Assembly: GCF_000938305.1 (NCBI RefSeq)
Contig: NZ_JYMT01000018.1
Span: 62,001 to 126,000 of the forward strand
Direction: 5' to 3'
DNA from: Bradyrhizobium sp. LTSP885
GTDB lineage: Bacteria; Pseudomonadota; Alphaproteobacteria; Rhizobiales; Xanthobacteraceae
Length of the DNA stretch: 64,000 nt
A program made the position numbers and the translations under genes. A model generated the notes under the pieces. That model was not told the origin of the DNA. It saw only the letters and a list, made by a program, of their open reading frames with translations, and did not search any database. Shown here piece after piece: positions 9,523-18,668 of this stretch; positions within the stretch are counted from its first letter, which is position 1, and each line of letters starts with the position of its first letter.

Positions 9523-9569
9523 AGCATGATCTGGTCCGAAAACCGGTTCCCACTTTTCGGGATCATGCT
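9523..9569. repeat. palindromic intergenic repeat (AGCATGATC type)
   Basis: AGCATGATC at 9523-9531 and GATCATGCT at 9561-9569 are exact inverted copies, enclosing CCGAAAACCGGTT and ACTTTTCGGG arms. This matches, from memory, a very abundant Bradyrhizobium intergenic element. It lies just upstream of xseB. Confidence 0.7.
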
Positions 9570-9620
9570 TGCATTGGCGCAGAATCAATCGAATTTATGC
9601 GGGCGTATTGTGGCGATTAT

Positions 9621-10547
9621 TTAGGCGCCCATCAATGCGGTGACGTGGGAAGCCACCGACTCTTTCAGGCCCTGCAGGTCGTAGCCGCCTTCCAGCACCG
9701 AGACGACGCGGCCTTCGGCGCTCTTGTCGGCGACATCCATCAGCTTGCGCGTCACCCAGCCGAAATCCTCGCCCCTGAGGTTGATCGAGGCCAGGGGATC
9801 GCGGTGATGGGCGTCGAAGCCCGCCGAGATGACGAGAAGCTCGGGGGAGAATTTTTCGAGCTGCGGCAGGATCAGGTTCTCGAAGGCTGCGCGGAACTTG
9901 GCGCTGCCGTCTTCCGGCGCCAGCGGTGCGTTGACGATGGTGTCATGCTCGCCGCGCTCGCTCGTGGCGCCGGTGCCCGGAAACAGCGGCATCTGGTGGG
10001 TCGAGCAGTACATCACGGTCGGATCGGCCCAGAAGATGTCCTGCGTGCCGTTGCCGTGATGGACGTCGAAATCGATCACCGCGGCGCGCGTGATGCCGTA
10101 CTTGCGCTGCGCGTGGCGCGCGGCGATCGCGGCATTGTCGAAGAAGCAGAATCCCATCGGCGTCGATTTCTCGGCGTGGTGCCCGGGCGGGCGCACCGCG
10201 ACGAAGGCGTTGCGATGGTGGCCTGCCATCACCGCGTCAGTCGCCGCGACGGCGCCGCCGACGCCGCGCATCACCGCTTCCCAGGTGCCCGGTGACATCG
10301 AGGTGTCGCCGTCGACATAGATCATGCCCGAGGTCGGCGCGATGTGGCGGAGCTCGCCGACATAATGCTCGCCATGGCAGAGCATCACCGAATCAAGGTC
10401 GCCTTCCGGCGCCAAATCACGCACCAGCGCCTTGAAGCGGTCCTCGCCAAGCACCTCGTCGACGGCGCGCAGCCGGTCGGGGCGTTCGGGATGTCCGGGC
10501 GGGGTGAGGTGGTTGAGACAGGCGGAATGCGTCAGAAGCAGTGTCAT
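9621..10547 (-). CDS. histone deacetylase family amidohydrolase
   Basis: A 308-residue protein of the arginase/deacetylase fold (class II HDAC-like, acetoin utilisation/acetylpolyamine amidohydrolase group). [20 protein letters not shown] carries the catalytic His pair and the charge relay, and [14 protein letters not shown] the zinc Asp and His; the second zinc Asp is in [12 protein letters not shown]. The bacterial substrates may be acetylated polyamines, small amides or proteins; this cannot be settled from sequence. It lies upstream of xseB on the same strand with a 127-base gap that holds a palindromic repeat, so co-transcription is uncertain. Confidence 0.9.
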   Translation of the reverse strand: MTLLLTHSACLNHLTPPGHPERPDRLRAVDEVLGEDRFKALVRDLAPEGDLDSVMLCHGEHYVGELRHIAPTSGMIYVDGDTSMSPGTWEAVMRGVGGAVAATDAVMAGHHRNAFVAVRPPGHHAEKSTPMGFCFFDNAAIAARHAQRKYGITRAAVIDFDVHHGNGTQDIFWADPTVMYCSTHQMPLFPGTGATSERGEHDTIVNAPLAPEDGSAKFRAAFENLILPQLEKFSPELLVISAGFDAHHRDPLASINLRGEDFGWVTRKLMDVADKSAEGRVVSVLEGGYDLQGLKESVASHVTALMGA

Positions 10548-10652
10548 GCAAATTCCCGGCGCAACTGCTGCGCGTATGACGAAGGCCTAATCTAGGCGCT
10601 TACCGGCTCCCCGGAAAGGCCTGCATTCGATCCGAAGAGCCTCTGTCCTGGT

Positions 10653-12326
10653 TCAATTGATCCGCGCGATGCGGCCGGCTGCCATCGGGCCGACTGGGCT
10701 GTTGGCCTTGAAAAAAGCATACAGCGCGTCGACATCGTAGGCGCCGAACTGCTGCGCGGCGCCGTCCTTGAACACCGTGAAGCCGTCGCCGCCTTCGGCG
10801 AGATAATTGTTGACGGTGACGCGATAGCTCGCCTTGGGGTCGATCGGCCGGCCGTCGAGCGACATCCGCTCAGTGATGATGCGCGCGCCATCCGGCTTGG
10901 CCGCATCCCACGCATAGGCGAAGCCTTTGGAGACCTGCAGCGGACGCGGCCGCTTCGGGTCGGCCCATTGTTGCTCGAGCACGTCCTTGAGCTGCTGGCC
11001 GGTCAGCGTCATCGTCACGAGCTGATTGCGGAACGGCTGGCTTGCGAAGATGTCGGCGTAGGTCACCGCGCCCTCGTCGCGCTTGACGATGTCGGTGCGC
11101 ACGCCGCCGGGATTGGTGAAGGCGATCACCGCGCCGCCATTCGGCTCGGAGCTCGTCGCCGCGAGCTGCGCGTCGGCGACGATGTCGCCGAGCGGGCTTT
11201 CGCCTGAATCGTTCGGTGTCCGCGACAGCGTTTCGGTCACCGCGCCCGCCGGGCGGTTGGCGATCGGCGCGGCGAGCCGGTCGTAGGATTCCAAGAGCGC
11301 ACTCTGCTCGGGATCGCGGCCATAGCTGCCGATCCGCACGATGGTGTTGTCGGCCTTGGCGCTGATGACGTCGTGGGTCTTCGGATCGAGCTGAAGGTCG
11401 ATCGCGGTGACCAGCGTGCCGTATTTGTCGCCCGAGGTGACGAGCCGCCCGTCGATCTCGCAGACATAGGCCTGGTGCGTGTGACCGGAGATCACGACGT
11501 CGACCGCCTTGTCGAACTTCTTGACGATGTCGACGATCGGCCCGGAGATCCCAGGGCATTCATTATAGTCGCCGCTAGGAAAGCCGCCCTCGTGGATCAG
11601 CACCACGATCGCCTCGACGCCGCGCGCCTTCAATTCGGGGACCAGCGCATTCACCGTCTCGGCCTCGTCACGAAACTCGAGGGTCGCGACGCCGGCCGGC
11701 GAGACCAGGTTCGGCGTGTTCTTCAGCGTCAGCCCGATGAAGGCGACCGGAATGCCGTCGAACGTCTTGATCTCGTAAGGCGGAAACACCGTCTTGCCGG
11801 TGGCCTTGTCGATCGTGCTGGCGGCGAGGTAGCGGAACTTTGCCCCGGTGAAGGGATGCGGTCCCTGGCAATTGTCGACCGGATGGCAGCCGCCGTTTTG
11901 CATCCGCAGCAATTCGTCCTTGCCCTCGTCGAACTCGTGATTGCCGACCGAAGAGATCGCAAGCCCCATCATCGACAGCGACTCGATGGTCGGCTCGTCA
12001 TGGAACATCGCCGACAGGAAGGGGCTGGCGCCGATCAGGTCGCCGGCCGCGACGAAGATGTTGTTGTTGTGCCCTTCGCGCAGCTTCTTGACAGCGGTCG
12101 CCATCCGCTCGGCGCCGCCGGCTGCTACCATGATCTTTTTGGTCGCGTCGGCGGGATCGGTGATGCGGATGCCGCCCGGCGGCGGCCGCAGATAGCCGTG
12201 GAAATCGTTGATCGCGAGAATGCGCAAGTCCACCGGCGCCGCGGTCTGCGCCGCGCAGGGGCTGGCCGCGATGACGACAAGCGAGCAGATCGCGGCGGCG
12301 AGAGGTGAGAGATGGAAGCGTCTCAT
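10653..12326 (-). CDS. exported bifunctional metallophosphatase/5'-nucleotidase
   Basis: A 557-residue periplasmic enzyme. The signal peptide is residues 1-28 (hydrophobic core then CAAQT). The N-terminal calcineurin-like domain has NDFHGYL, VGNHEFDEG and VISGHTHQAYVC metal-binding motifs. The C-terminal 5'-nucleotidase domain (from about residue 330) has the FTNPGGVRTDI and VNNYLAEGGDGF substrate loops. Such enzymes release phosphate and nucleoside from nucleotides or UDP-sugars outside the membrane. ATG at 12326 is preferred because it starts directly with MRRFHLS and a good signal peptide; an in-frame start 13 codons earlier would spoil the signal. The gene is separated by 61 bases from the hydratase gene upstream. 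Confidence 0.9.
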   Translation of the reverse strand: MRRFHLSPLAAAICSLVVIAASPCAAQTAAPVDLRILAINDFHGYLRPPPGGIRITDPADATKKIMVAAGGAERMATAVKKLREGHNNNIFVAAGDLIGASPFLSAMFHDEPTIESLSMMGLAISSVGNHEFDEGKDELLRMQNGGCHPVDNCQGPHPFTGAKFRYLAASTIDKATGKTVFPPYEIKTFDGIPVAFIGLTLKNTPNLVSPAGVATLEFRDEAETVNALVPELKARGVEAIVVLIHEGGFPSGDYNECPGISGPIVDIVKKFDKAVDVVISGHTHQAYVCEIDGRLVTSGDKYGTLVTAIDLQLDPKTHDVISAKADNTIVRIGSYGRDPEQSALLESYDRLAAPIANRPAGAVTETLSRTPNDSGESPLGDIVADAQLAATSSEPNGGAVIAFTNPGGVRTDIVKRDEGAVTYADIFASQPFRNQLVTMTLTGQQLKDVLEQQWADPKRPRPLQVSKGFAYAWDAAKPDGARIITERMSLDGRPIDPKASYRVTVNNYLAEGGDGFTVFKDGAAQQFGAYDVDALYAFFKANSPVGPMAAGRIARIN

Positions 12327-12387
12327 GACCTGTCCATGGAGCACACGATCATGACGCGGCGCCACTACATTTTTGCGACGCGGCTGT

Positions 12388-13149
12388 TCAATCCTTCGTG
12401 CGCGCCACGAACCTCCTGAAGGCGGCGATCGCTTCGGCGGAGCGCATGCGCTCCATGAACAAATGGTTCTCCTGATCGATCCGGCGGGTGACGTCCTCGG
12501 GCGGCAGCCGGATCAACCGCCGCGAGATCGCGACCGCTTCCGCCGGCAGCGCGCAGATCTCCCGCGCCACCTTGTGCGCCTCGACCTCGGCATGTCCCGG
12601 CGCCACCACCGAGTTGACGAAACCGGCGACGCGGGCGTCGTCGGCGGTCATGGTGCGTCCCATCACCAGCATGGCGAAGGCGCGCTGGTGGCCCATGCTG
12701 CGCGGCATCAGCAGGCTGGAGGCGCCCTCCGGCACCAGGCCGAAAGTGGTGAACGGGGTCGAGAACTGCGCGGTTTTGCTTGCGAGCACATAATCGCAAT
12801 GGAACAGCAGCGTCGTGCCGATTCCCATTGCGACGCCATCGACGGCCGCGATGATCGGCTTGGCGTTGTGGGCCAGCGAATACAGGAACTTGACCAGATC
12901 GGAGGCGCCCGGCGCCTCGCCGGTCGAGGTGCCCTCGCTCAGGAGGTCCTCGATATCGTTGCCCGCGGTGAACACGCCGGAGCCGCCGGTGACGATCAGG
13001 CAGCGGATCTTCGGATTGTTCTGCGCGGTGTCGATCGCAGCGCTCATTGCGCGATACATGTCCTGGGTGATCGCGTTCTTCTTCTCGGGCCGGCGCATCT
13101 TGATCAGGCGCGCGGCGCCCTCATCGGTCACGATCACATGCGCAGTCAT
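12388..13149 (-). CDS. enoyl-CoA hydratase/isomerase (crotonase) family protein
   Basis: A 253-residue crotonase-fold protein. VFTAGNDIEDLL (oxyanion region) and GVAMGIGTTLLFHCD followed by PFTTFGLVPEGASSLL are clear. The first catalytic Glu of classical hydratases is replaced in GIGTT, while the PEG Glu is kept, so isomerase or another crotonase reaction is as likely as hydration. It shares this subtype with the gene at 51934-52719. ATG at 13149 has AAGGGACC upstream and is preferred over an in-frame start 11 codons earlier. The neighbouring metallophosphatase gene is unrelated in function. Confidence 0.85.
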   Translation of the reverse strand: MTAHVIVTDEGAARLIKMRRPEKKNAITQDMYRAMSAAIDTAQNNPKIRCLIVTGGSGVFTAGNDIEDLLSEGTSTGEAPGASDLVKFLYSLAHNAKPIIAAVDGVAMGIGTTLLFHCDYVLASKTAQFSTPFTTFGLVPEGASSLLMPRSMGHQRAFAMLVMGRTMTADDARVAGFVNSVVAPGHAEVEAHKVAREICALPAEAVAISRRLIRLPPEDVTRRIDQENHLFMERMRSAEAIAAFRRFVARTKD

Positions 13150-13386
13150 CACGCGGTCCCTTGCATCAGCGGGTGGCGTCATCGCTGCCGGGCAGTCCAG
13201 CTCGTCGCGACAATCCTTACACGAACCTTACATGATCCGGTGCAAGCCCCAAGGGGGTCTGAAGGGCTCCGGAGGGTGTTCCCGTGCATCTTTTCCCCTC
13301 GGGCGAGCATGGCGGCGATGCAATGCAGTTAACGAGAAACCCTATCCGGGTGTGGGCAGGTCCGGACTTCGCCGATCGGGGAGGCG

Positions 13387-13779
13387 CTACAAGCCTTCCG
13401 GAACTTCAGCCGTCTCGTGCTTCGGATCATACCAGGCCGCAGCATCGGACCGCCAGATGTGCGCGCGAGCCGGACCCGCGACCGGGGTGTCGAGACATCC
13501 CATGCGCAACAGGACGTTCGGCTGCGCGACCCGCTCGGCCATGATGTGCGAGCCGCACCTCGTGCAGAAGCGCCGCTGCTTGCCGGGCGAGGATTCGAAC
13601 GCGCCCAGCAGCTCTTCGCCGCGGACCCAGCGAAACGACGCGCGCGGCACCGGCATCACGCTCGAAAAAGCTGACCCGTGCGTCTTCCGGCACGTTTGGC
13701 AATGGCAATGAACGAACGCTGCGGGCTCCGCGTCGACTTCATAGGCGACGGCCCCGCACAGGCAACTCCCGGTCAACAT
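13387..13779 (-). CDS. GFA (glutathione-dependent formaldehyde-activating/CENP-V) family protein
   Basis: A 130-residue zinc protein. SCLCGAV near residue 5, HCHCQTCRK near 24 and FCTRCGSH near 72 supply the Cys ligands of the Mss4-like GFA fold. The length and motif spacing fit the family. The founding member was proposed to join formaldehyde and glutathione, though many members have other or unknown roles. It is a single gene: upstream is a short tandem repeat, downstream a 200-base gap before the crotonase gene start. GAGGATC precedes the ATG. Confidence 0.88.
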   Translation of the reverse strand: MLTGSCLCGAVAYEVDAEPAAFVHCHCQTCRKTHGSAFSSVMPVPRASFRWVRGEELLGAFESSPGKQRRFCTRCGSHIMAERVAQPNVLLRMGCLDTPVAGPARAHIWRSDAAAWYDPKHETAEVPEGL

Positions 13780-13780
13780 C

Positions 13781-13816
13781 GCAAGATCCTCGCGTGCAAG
13801 ATCCTCGCGTGCAAGA
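13781..13816. repeat. 15-bp tandem repeat
   Basis: GCAAGATCCTCGCGT occurs twice in direct tandem (13781-13795, 13796-13810), followed by a partial third unit, at the start of the GFA gene's upstream region. It may come from slippage. Confidence 0.7.
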
Positions 13817-14389
13817 CCTGTTCGCTATCGCGGCCAACATGATCTGTCAAAACCGCCGCCTGCGTCACGCTGCGTGTCGCGGTGACGCAGAAGCTCCGCT
13901 TCAATTCGGCTGAAGCCACATGCGTCGAAGGTCAGGTCATATCGGGCAATCGTTGAGTGCCGCGGGCGAGGGCGGTCTCTCGGCAGAACACGGCATCGAA
14001 TATGGCGATCTCGACAAGAGCGCGTATGTCGCCGAAATGTTCGTGGGACGCCGGCTCTCGCCCTTCCTGGCCCTTCCAGGCATCTTGCAGACCGGTTCCG
14101 TGCTCGTGCAAATCCGTGACCCGGCGTGATCGCCTGTTGCCTTCATTTGGGCACCTATGAGAAGACTACTGCGTTCGGGAAGGATGCCAAGGCGGCCATC
14201 GCAGGGGGCCTGCAGTTGACGGATCGATCCCACGAGACTTCGCAAGGCGTGACTTCGCAAGACGTGGATTTGCGCAACTTCGCCCGCGTTGTTTCAGCCT
14301 GCACCTTGGGGCTGTGGGCGTTTGCGGCGGGTCTGCTGATTGGCACCTTCTTCCTGTCGTGATCGAAGCGGATTCGCGAAAGTCCGTGC
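13817..14389. other. mostly gene-free interval
   Basis: About 570 bases between the GFA and XapX genes. Short frames on both strands lack family features and ribosome sites. The only candidate is the small membrane frame at 14126-14362. Confidence 0.5.
14126..14362 (+). CDS. possible small single-span membrane protein
   Basis: A 78-residue frame from GTG with a hydrophobic C-terminal helix (about residues 55-77, ACTLGLWAFAAGLLIGTFF). The hydrophobic tail is what makes it plausible. The start is doubtful, there is no clear ribosome site, and no family is recognised. It may begin further in, near the LTDRSHE segment. It is convergent with the XapX gene. Confidence 0.3.
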   Translation: MIACCLHLGTYEKTTAFGKDAKAAIAGGLQLTDRSHETSQGVTSQDVDLRNFARVVSACTLGLWAFAAGLLIGTFFLS

Positions 14390-14647
14390 TCAGTGTGGCG
14401 CTGTCATATCAGGTATCCGATTGGAAGCGGGACCAGGCGGAATAGAAAGATCGTCATTCGCCTGCTCGATCGAGGCAGGGGCAGCCGCGAAATGATGTCG
14501 GGCCATATTGATCGCCTGTTCTCCGACGACCATGCCCAACAAGCCGACCAGCGCGATCAATGGCGGGGCCGGCGAGCGAACCTGGACGAGGCCGTAAGCG
14601 ATACCTGCCGCAGCACCCATCAGCAGGGAAACCAGATAGCCGATCAT
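14390..14647 (-). CDS. XapX domain small membrane protein
   Basis: An 85-residue protein with two predicted membrane helices (about residues 4-20 and 30-46). The pattern GIAYGLVQVRSPAPPLIALVGLLGMVVGEQ is the XapX domain, named from a protein near xanthosine phosphorylase genes and of unknown function. The C-terminal 35 residues are polar. ATG at 14647 has a perfect AGGAGG 6 bases upstream, so the GTG two codons earlier is rejected. It follows the oxidoreductase gene by 9 bases and is probably translated from the same mRNA. The same pairing of XapX with an oxidoreductase and LysR regulator suggests a shared stress or redox role (inference). Confidence 0.85.
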   Translation of the reverse strand: MIGYLVSLLMGAAAGIAYGLVQVRSPAPPLIALVGLLGMVVGEQAINMARHHFAAAPASIEQANDDLSIPPGPASNRIPDMTAPH

Positions 14648-14656
14648 GGTCACCTC

Positions 14657-15625
14657 CTATGTCTGCGGTTGAAGCACGATGCGACCTGCGACGCCCGCCG
14701 CGACCTTGCGGTAGGCCTCCTCGGCCTGAGTGAGCCCGCAGGTTTCCGCGATCGGTGCCGCGCGATAGTCGCCGGCGACGAACCCCGGGGTGAGCGCGTC
14801 GAGCACGTCAGCTGACGCTGCAAGGTCTCTCTTCAATGTATCCACGCCGAACAGCCGGCTTTCGTTGTGGTAGAAGTCAGCGAGGTCGAAGCTCACCTCG
14901 CGCTGACCGGTCGCGGAGATCTCGACGAGCCGCCCCCTGAGTGCCAGACTGTTGACGGCATTGAGGAACATGACGCCGCCGACGAGATCGAACACGACAT
15001 CGGCCCCCTTACCGCCAGTGGCTCTGCGAATGTCCGCCGGCAGGTCGTTTGAACCGATGATCAGCTTCTCCGCAATGTCATGGATCGGCGCGTCCGGATG
15101 CGGCGCATGCCTGTCGATACCGATCACGCGGGCGCCACGGCGCTTTGCGATCTGGGCTGCGGCACCACCGACGCCGCCGCCGGCGCCGATCAGCACCATG
15201 GTTTCGCCGGCCGTCAGGCCGGCGGCCTCGATGCCGCACCAGGCGGCAACATAATTGACACCGACTGACGCGGCCTGCTCGAAGCTGAGATTGTCCGGCT
15301 TGCGTCTGAGGCTCGCAACCGGCACGGCGAGAAATTCGGCGTGGGTGCCGTCGCGGGTGAACCCGACATCGCCGCCGGTGCCCCAGACGGCAGCGCCGAG
15401 CCATTCCGAAGGCCCGGCTTCGACCACGCCGGCATAATCCCGTCCGGGGATGCGCGGCAGTGTGGTCTGGCTCATGGCTCCCGCCACGTTCTTGACGTCG
15501 CTCGGGTTGATGGAGGCCGCCATCACGCGGACCAGCGCCATGTCACGGCCGGCGGCGGGCCTAGCGACTTCGGTCAGTTTCAGAACCGAGGGATCGCCAA
15601 AGGCTTCGAATTGGATGGCACGCAT
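14657..15625 (-). CDS. zinc-independent NADP-dependent alcohol/quinone oxidoreductase
   Basis: A 322-residue medium-chain dehydrogenase/reductase of the quinone oxidoreductase group. The N-terminal GroES-like part runs from MRAIQFEAFGDP to PGRDYAGVVEAG. The Rossmann part has the GAGGGVGGAAAQIAKRRGARVIG nucleotide motif near residue 140. The Cys and His ligands of zinc alcohol dehydrogenases are not evident, which supports the zinc-free class. ATG at 15625 has AAGGAG upstream; the longer frame runs into the divergent regulator's promoter. It is divergent from the LysR gene at 15720 and precedes the XapX gene, so it is likely the target of that regulator. Confidence 0.87.
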   Translation of the reverse strand: MRAIQFEAFGDPSVLKLTEVARPAAGRDMALVRVMAASINPSDVKNVAGAMSQTTLPRIPGRDYAGVVEAGPSEWLGAAVWGTGGDVGFTRDGTHAEFLAVPVASLRRKPDNLSFEQAASVGVNYVAAWCGIEAAGLTAGETMVLIGAGGGVGGAAAQIAKRRGARVIGIDRHAPHPDAPIHDIAEKLIIGSNDLPADIRRATGGKGADVVFDLVGGVMFLNAVNSLALRGRLVEISATGQREVSFDLADFYHNESRLFGVDTLKRDLAASADVLDALTPGFVAGDYRAAPIAETCGLTQAEEAYRKVAAGVAGRIVLQPQT

Positions 15626-15719
15626 TGTTGGCTCCTTATTTTCTACGAGAGAAAATGGAGAACCGCCTGCAGATCGGAAAGGGCCGAGAAAGCATGCTAT
15701 GTTTCCGCTGAGTGGAAGC

Positions 15720-16622
15720 ATGGAGCCTGCCTTGGCGGATAGCATTGGAGATATCGAGCTGTTCTGTGCGATCGTCGAAGCCGGTGGAATCTCCGCGGGC
15801 GCCACGGCGCTGCGCTCCTCACCGCCGGCCGTCAGCCGCCGGCTTTCAGCGCTGGAGGATCGCCTCGGCGTGCGGCTCGCCGAGCGCAACGCGCGACGGT
15901 TTCGCCTGACCGAAGAGGGCGCGCTGTTCTACGAGCATTGCAGGAAGCTTCTTGCGACCATGCACGACGTCGAAGCCGAGGTCTCCGCCCGCGGCGCGAC
16001 CGCCCGCGGACTGCTGAAGGTCGGTGCACCGATGGAGCTTGGCCGCAGGCGGATCGCGCCGTTGCTGGCGGAATTCGCCGCCCGGCATCCGGGACTGGAA
16101 GCCCATCTGGTTCTCTCTGACGCCGGCCTTGAGGTCGGGCAGGACGGCATCGACGTCGCGCTGCGCGTTGACCGGCCCGACAATCCCGCCGTCATGACCC
16201 GCAAGATCGCAGCAACCCCGCGCGTCCTTTGCGCCGCGCCTTCGTATCTCGCCGATCGCGGCATGCCCGAGCGGCCAGCGGATCTGGCACGGCATGAGTG
16301 CCTGCGCCTTGCCCGCCGACATTACCTGCATGACCGCTGGCGGTTTCGCACCGACAGCGGCGTGGAGGAGATCGTCGCCGGTGGCCATCTCTCGAGCAGC
16401 AGCGGCGACGTGCTTCATGGCTGGGCGCTTGACGGCCGGGGCCTTTCGTTCGAGGCGTTATGGGATGTCGCCGATGATCTCGAAGCAGGCCGTCTCGTTG
16501 CGTGCCTCGCCGATTACGCCAGCGACGAGATCGAATTGTTCGCGACGTTTCAACCTGGCCACCCGGTGCCACCGCGCGTGCGGCTGTTTGTGGATTTCAT
16601 GGCCGCGTCGCGTCTGAGATAG
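15720..16622 (+). CDS. LysR family transcriptional regulator
   Basis: A 300-residue LysR regulator. The N-terminal winged helix (residues about 8-65) has IELFCAIVEAGGISAGATAL then SSPPAVSRRLSALEDRLGVRL. The effector domain follows (VGAPMELGRRRIAPLLAEF). It is divergent from the oxidoreductase gene with 94 bases between the two starts, the classical layout for an autoregulated LysR with its target. ATG at 15720 with GGAAG upstream gives the usual length; ATG 15699 is possible. Subfamily members sense small aromatic or quinone-like effectors, but this one is unassigned. Confidence 0.9.
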   Translation: MEPALADSIGDIELFCAIVEAGGISAGATALRSSPPAVSRRLSALEDRLGVRLAERNARRFRLTEEGALFYEHCRKLLATMHDVEAEVSARGATARGLLKVGAPMELGRRRIAPLLAEFAARHPGLEAHLVLSDAGLEVGQDGIDVALRVDRPDNPAVMTRKIAATPRVLCAAPSYLADRGMPERPADLARHECLRLARRHYLHDRWRFRTDSGVEEIVAGGHLSSSSGDVLHGWALDGRGLSFEALWDVADDLEAGRLVACLADYASDEIELFATFQPGHPVPPRVRLFVDFMAASRLR

Positions 16623-16870
16623 CTAGACGCGGACTCATTGAGCCGCAGCCATAGCCTAATTGACGCGAGTTCAACGAAGGCAAGGTAGTAGACGCAATGC
16701 TCTCGGCCCGGCCCCGGCTTACGGGCAGAAGCAGACATCACCCGTCGACTCCCCCCGCTGAATCCGTCGAGAATGAACCCAAAGCGGACGTGTTTGAGAG
16801 CCCAGAAGTTGCCATTTCTACGAGAACTCGCGTATGCTTTACGTGCAGGATCGTAGTGTGAGAAATCCAA

Positions 16871-17842
16871 ATGGCGATGGAGCTGAGGGGCGCGAGAGGC
16901 GAGGGATTTGCGACGATTGCCGCTGATGGTCGCGTGTTAGATTCCTGGTTCCTTCAGCTGCGCCTGGTCGCGGAGGCCGACAAGGCGGCAGCGGTACGGC
17001 TGACGAAGGACGAGATCATCAGATCGTTGGGTGAGTCGGCAGACGGATATGCGCGACATGACGACATCCGCAATGTCGATATCGTTCCAATCCATACAGA
17101 AATTGACTCCCTTGCATCTGCGCCAACTGATGTGCACGACGCATATCTTCGCCTCCATCTCCTGAGCCACCGGCTCGTCCAGCCTAATTGCCTGAACCTT
17201 GACGGAATTTTCAGTCTGTTACCTAACGTTGCCTGGACGACATTCGGTCCCTGCGAATGCTCTCGTGTATCGGAAGCGCGAATCGTAGCGCGAAAACGTG
17301 GCCTTGGGTTTGAGGTGACAGGCGTGGATAAATTTCCGCGCATGACTGATTATGTGACGCCTGCGGACGTGAGAATTGCAGATGCGGATCGCGTAAGGCT
17401 CGGAGCCTACCTGGCTCCGGGCACGACCGTCATGCACGAAGGCTTTTGCAATTTTAATGCGGGTACGCTCGGTCCCTGCATGGTCGAAGGCCGGATAAGC
17501 GCTGGTGTGGTTGTGGGAAGTGGCAGCGACGTTGGTGGCGGAGCGTCGATCATGGGCACTCTGTCCGGAGGAGGGAAAGAGAGGAATACAGTTGGTGAGC
17601 GCTGCCTGATCGGAGCCAACGCCGGTATCGGCATTTCATTGGGTGACGATTGTATCGTCGAAGCGGGCTGTTACGTCACGGCAGGCGCGCGCATCCTTTT
17701 GGAAGATGGTCGAGTCCTGAAAGCCAAAGAACTCTCAGGCCAGAAGGGCCTTCTTTTCCGTCGTAATTCCCAGAGCGGCGCTCTTGAGGCAACCAGACGT
17801 ACCCCAAATTGGGACGGCCTCAACTCGCAACTTCACAGCTAG
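16871..17842 (+). CDS. dapD: 2,3,4,5-tetrahydropyridine-2,6-dicarboxylate N-succinyltransferase, long form
   Basis: A 323-residue left-handed beta-helix acyltransferase. LNLDGIFSLLPNVAW near residue 118, DKFPRMTDYVTPADVRIAD, RLGAYLAPGTTVMHEGF and ISAGVVVGSGSDVGGGAS are characteristic of the long DapD subfamily (actinobacterial and Pseudomonas types), not the short form of about 280 residues usual in rhizobia. It transfers a succinyl group to tetrahydrodipicolinate in the lysine/meso-DAP pathway. No other dap gene is nearby and the gene stands alone between repeats, with a more AT-rich look than its neighbours. It may be a second dapD obtained by transfer. No strong ribosome site precedes ATG 16871. 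Confidence 0.88.
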   Translation: MAMELRGARGEGFATIAADGRVLDSWFLQLRLVAEADKAAAVRLTKDEIIRSLGESADGYARHDDIRNVDIVPIHTEIDSLASAPTDVHDAYLRLHLLSHRLVQPNCLNLDGIFSLLPNVAWTTFGPCECSRVSEARIVARKRGLGFEVTGVDKFPRMTDYVTPADVRIADADRVRLGAYLAPGTTVMHEGFCNFNAGTLGPCMVEGRISAGVVVGSGSDVGGGASIMGTLSGGGKERNTVGERCLIGANAGIGISLGDDCIVEAGCYVTAGARILLEDGRVLKAKELSGQKGLLFRRNSQSGALEATRRTPNWDGLNSQLHS

Positions 17843-17944
17843 AGCGTTTTCGAGCGAAGTGGACACCGGTTCGCGTAAAGAAAACGCGTCAAAACAAAAA
17901 TCTAGAGCTTCGGTTCTGATTCAATCAGAACCGAAAAGCTCTAG
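17841..17944 (+). repeat. dispersed intergenic repeat, copy 2
   Basis: This reads AGAGCGTTTTCGAGCGAAGT, then ACCGGTTCGCG, GAAAACGCGTCAAAA and a terminal hairpin CGGTTCTGATT-CA-ATCAGAACCG. It begins at the last bases of the long-form dapD stop. It matches copies at 3065-3164 and 20881-20984. The hairpin may act as a terminator for dapD. Confidence 0.8.
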
Positions 17945-18104
17945 GCAACTCACTCGAAGAAGTCGTTGGCGACAATTGTGGCCGTCAACGATGTCGCCTT
18001 CTGGCCCCTCGCGTCATTTGCTGCTGTCGCACAAAGCGGTCGTTGTCGGAGCGAAGCGGACATCATGCGAGCAGCTTATGAGTCGCGCCTTGGCTGATCC
18101 GCAG

Positions 18105-18668
18105 TCAGCCGCCCCACACGGTGGCTTCGGTCCAACCGAGCTCGGCGAACTCGTCGGCCCTGAGCGGCGCTTCTCCGGCGGCGAAGAACTCGTCGAGCTG
18201 CGGCGGCTTGACCGCCGTTGCGGACAGCATGGCGTGAGCCTGGCCGCGATGATGGATGTCGTGCTGGAACAGGTGCATCAGCAGGCGGTCGCGCCGCTCG
18301 GTCTGCACCTTGGTGTCGCGATTGATCCGCACGATATCGTTGAGTAGGTCGGGCGTCAGCGCATCGCAGACTGCGATCAGGCGCTGGTCGATCGCGCGCT
18401 GCGCCGGCTTGAGTTCGGCAACCGACGGGCAGGGCACCTCGTTCGCCCACGCCTTCGGCCCGAGCCATCCGCCTTCCAGCGCGTCGACGTAGAACAGGTC
18501 GACGACGTAGATGTGGTTCAAGGTCTGCTGCAGGCTCGGGAAGAACCCGGTGCGCGCGGCGGCAAACTCCGCCTGGCTGAGGTCGGCGCACGCAGTGAGA
18601 AGACGGTGGTTAGCCCACGCGTTGTTGTGGGCAAAGGCGCGGTAGGTCTGAACGAGGCCGGCGGGCAT
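18105..18668 (-). CDS. DinB family protein
   Basis: A 187-residue four-helix DinB/YfiT-like protein, a fold of metal-binding thiol-transferase-like and damage-inducible proteins with poorly known roles. LLTACADLSQAEF, SLQQTLNHIYVVDLFYVDAL and FQHDIHHRGQAHAML carry the three-His metal site (LNHI and HDIHHRGQ). The start has GGTGACGAGAG just upstream. It is a single gene lying between intergenic repeats, so nothing in its context points to a partner. A role in binding or detoxifying low-molecular thiols or in stress is the family norm but is inference here. Confidence 0.87.
   Translation of the reverse strand: MPAGLVQTYRAFAHNNAWANHRLLTACADLSQAEFAAARTGFFPSLQQTLNHIYVVDLFYVDALEGGWLGPKAWANEVPCPSVAELKPAQRAIDQRLIAVCDALTPDLLNDIVRINRDTKVQTERRDRLLMHLFQHDIHHRGQAHAMLSATAVKPPQLDEFFAAGEAPLRADEFAELGWTEATVWGG

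Noticed and set aside
13781..13816. Tandem 15-bp units as a possible CRISPR start
   Set aside because: Only two and a half units with no spacers and no cas gene. It is a simple tandem duplication. No CRISPR array was seen elsewhere in the window.
13920..14260. Short frames on both strands between the GFA and XapX genes
   Set aside because: No ribosome site, no hydrophobic or family pattern, and conflicting overlaps on both strands.
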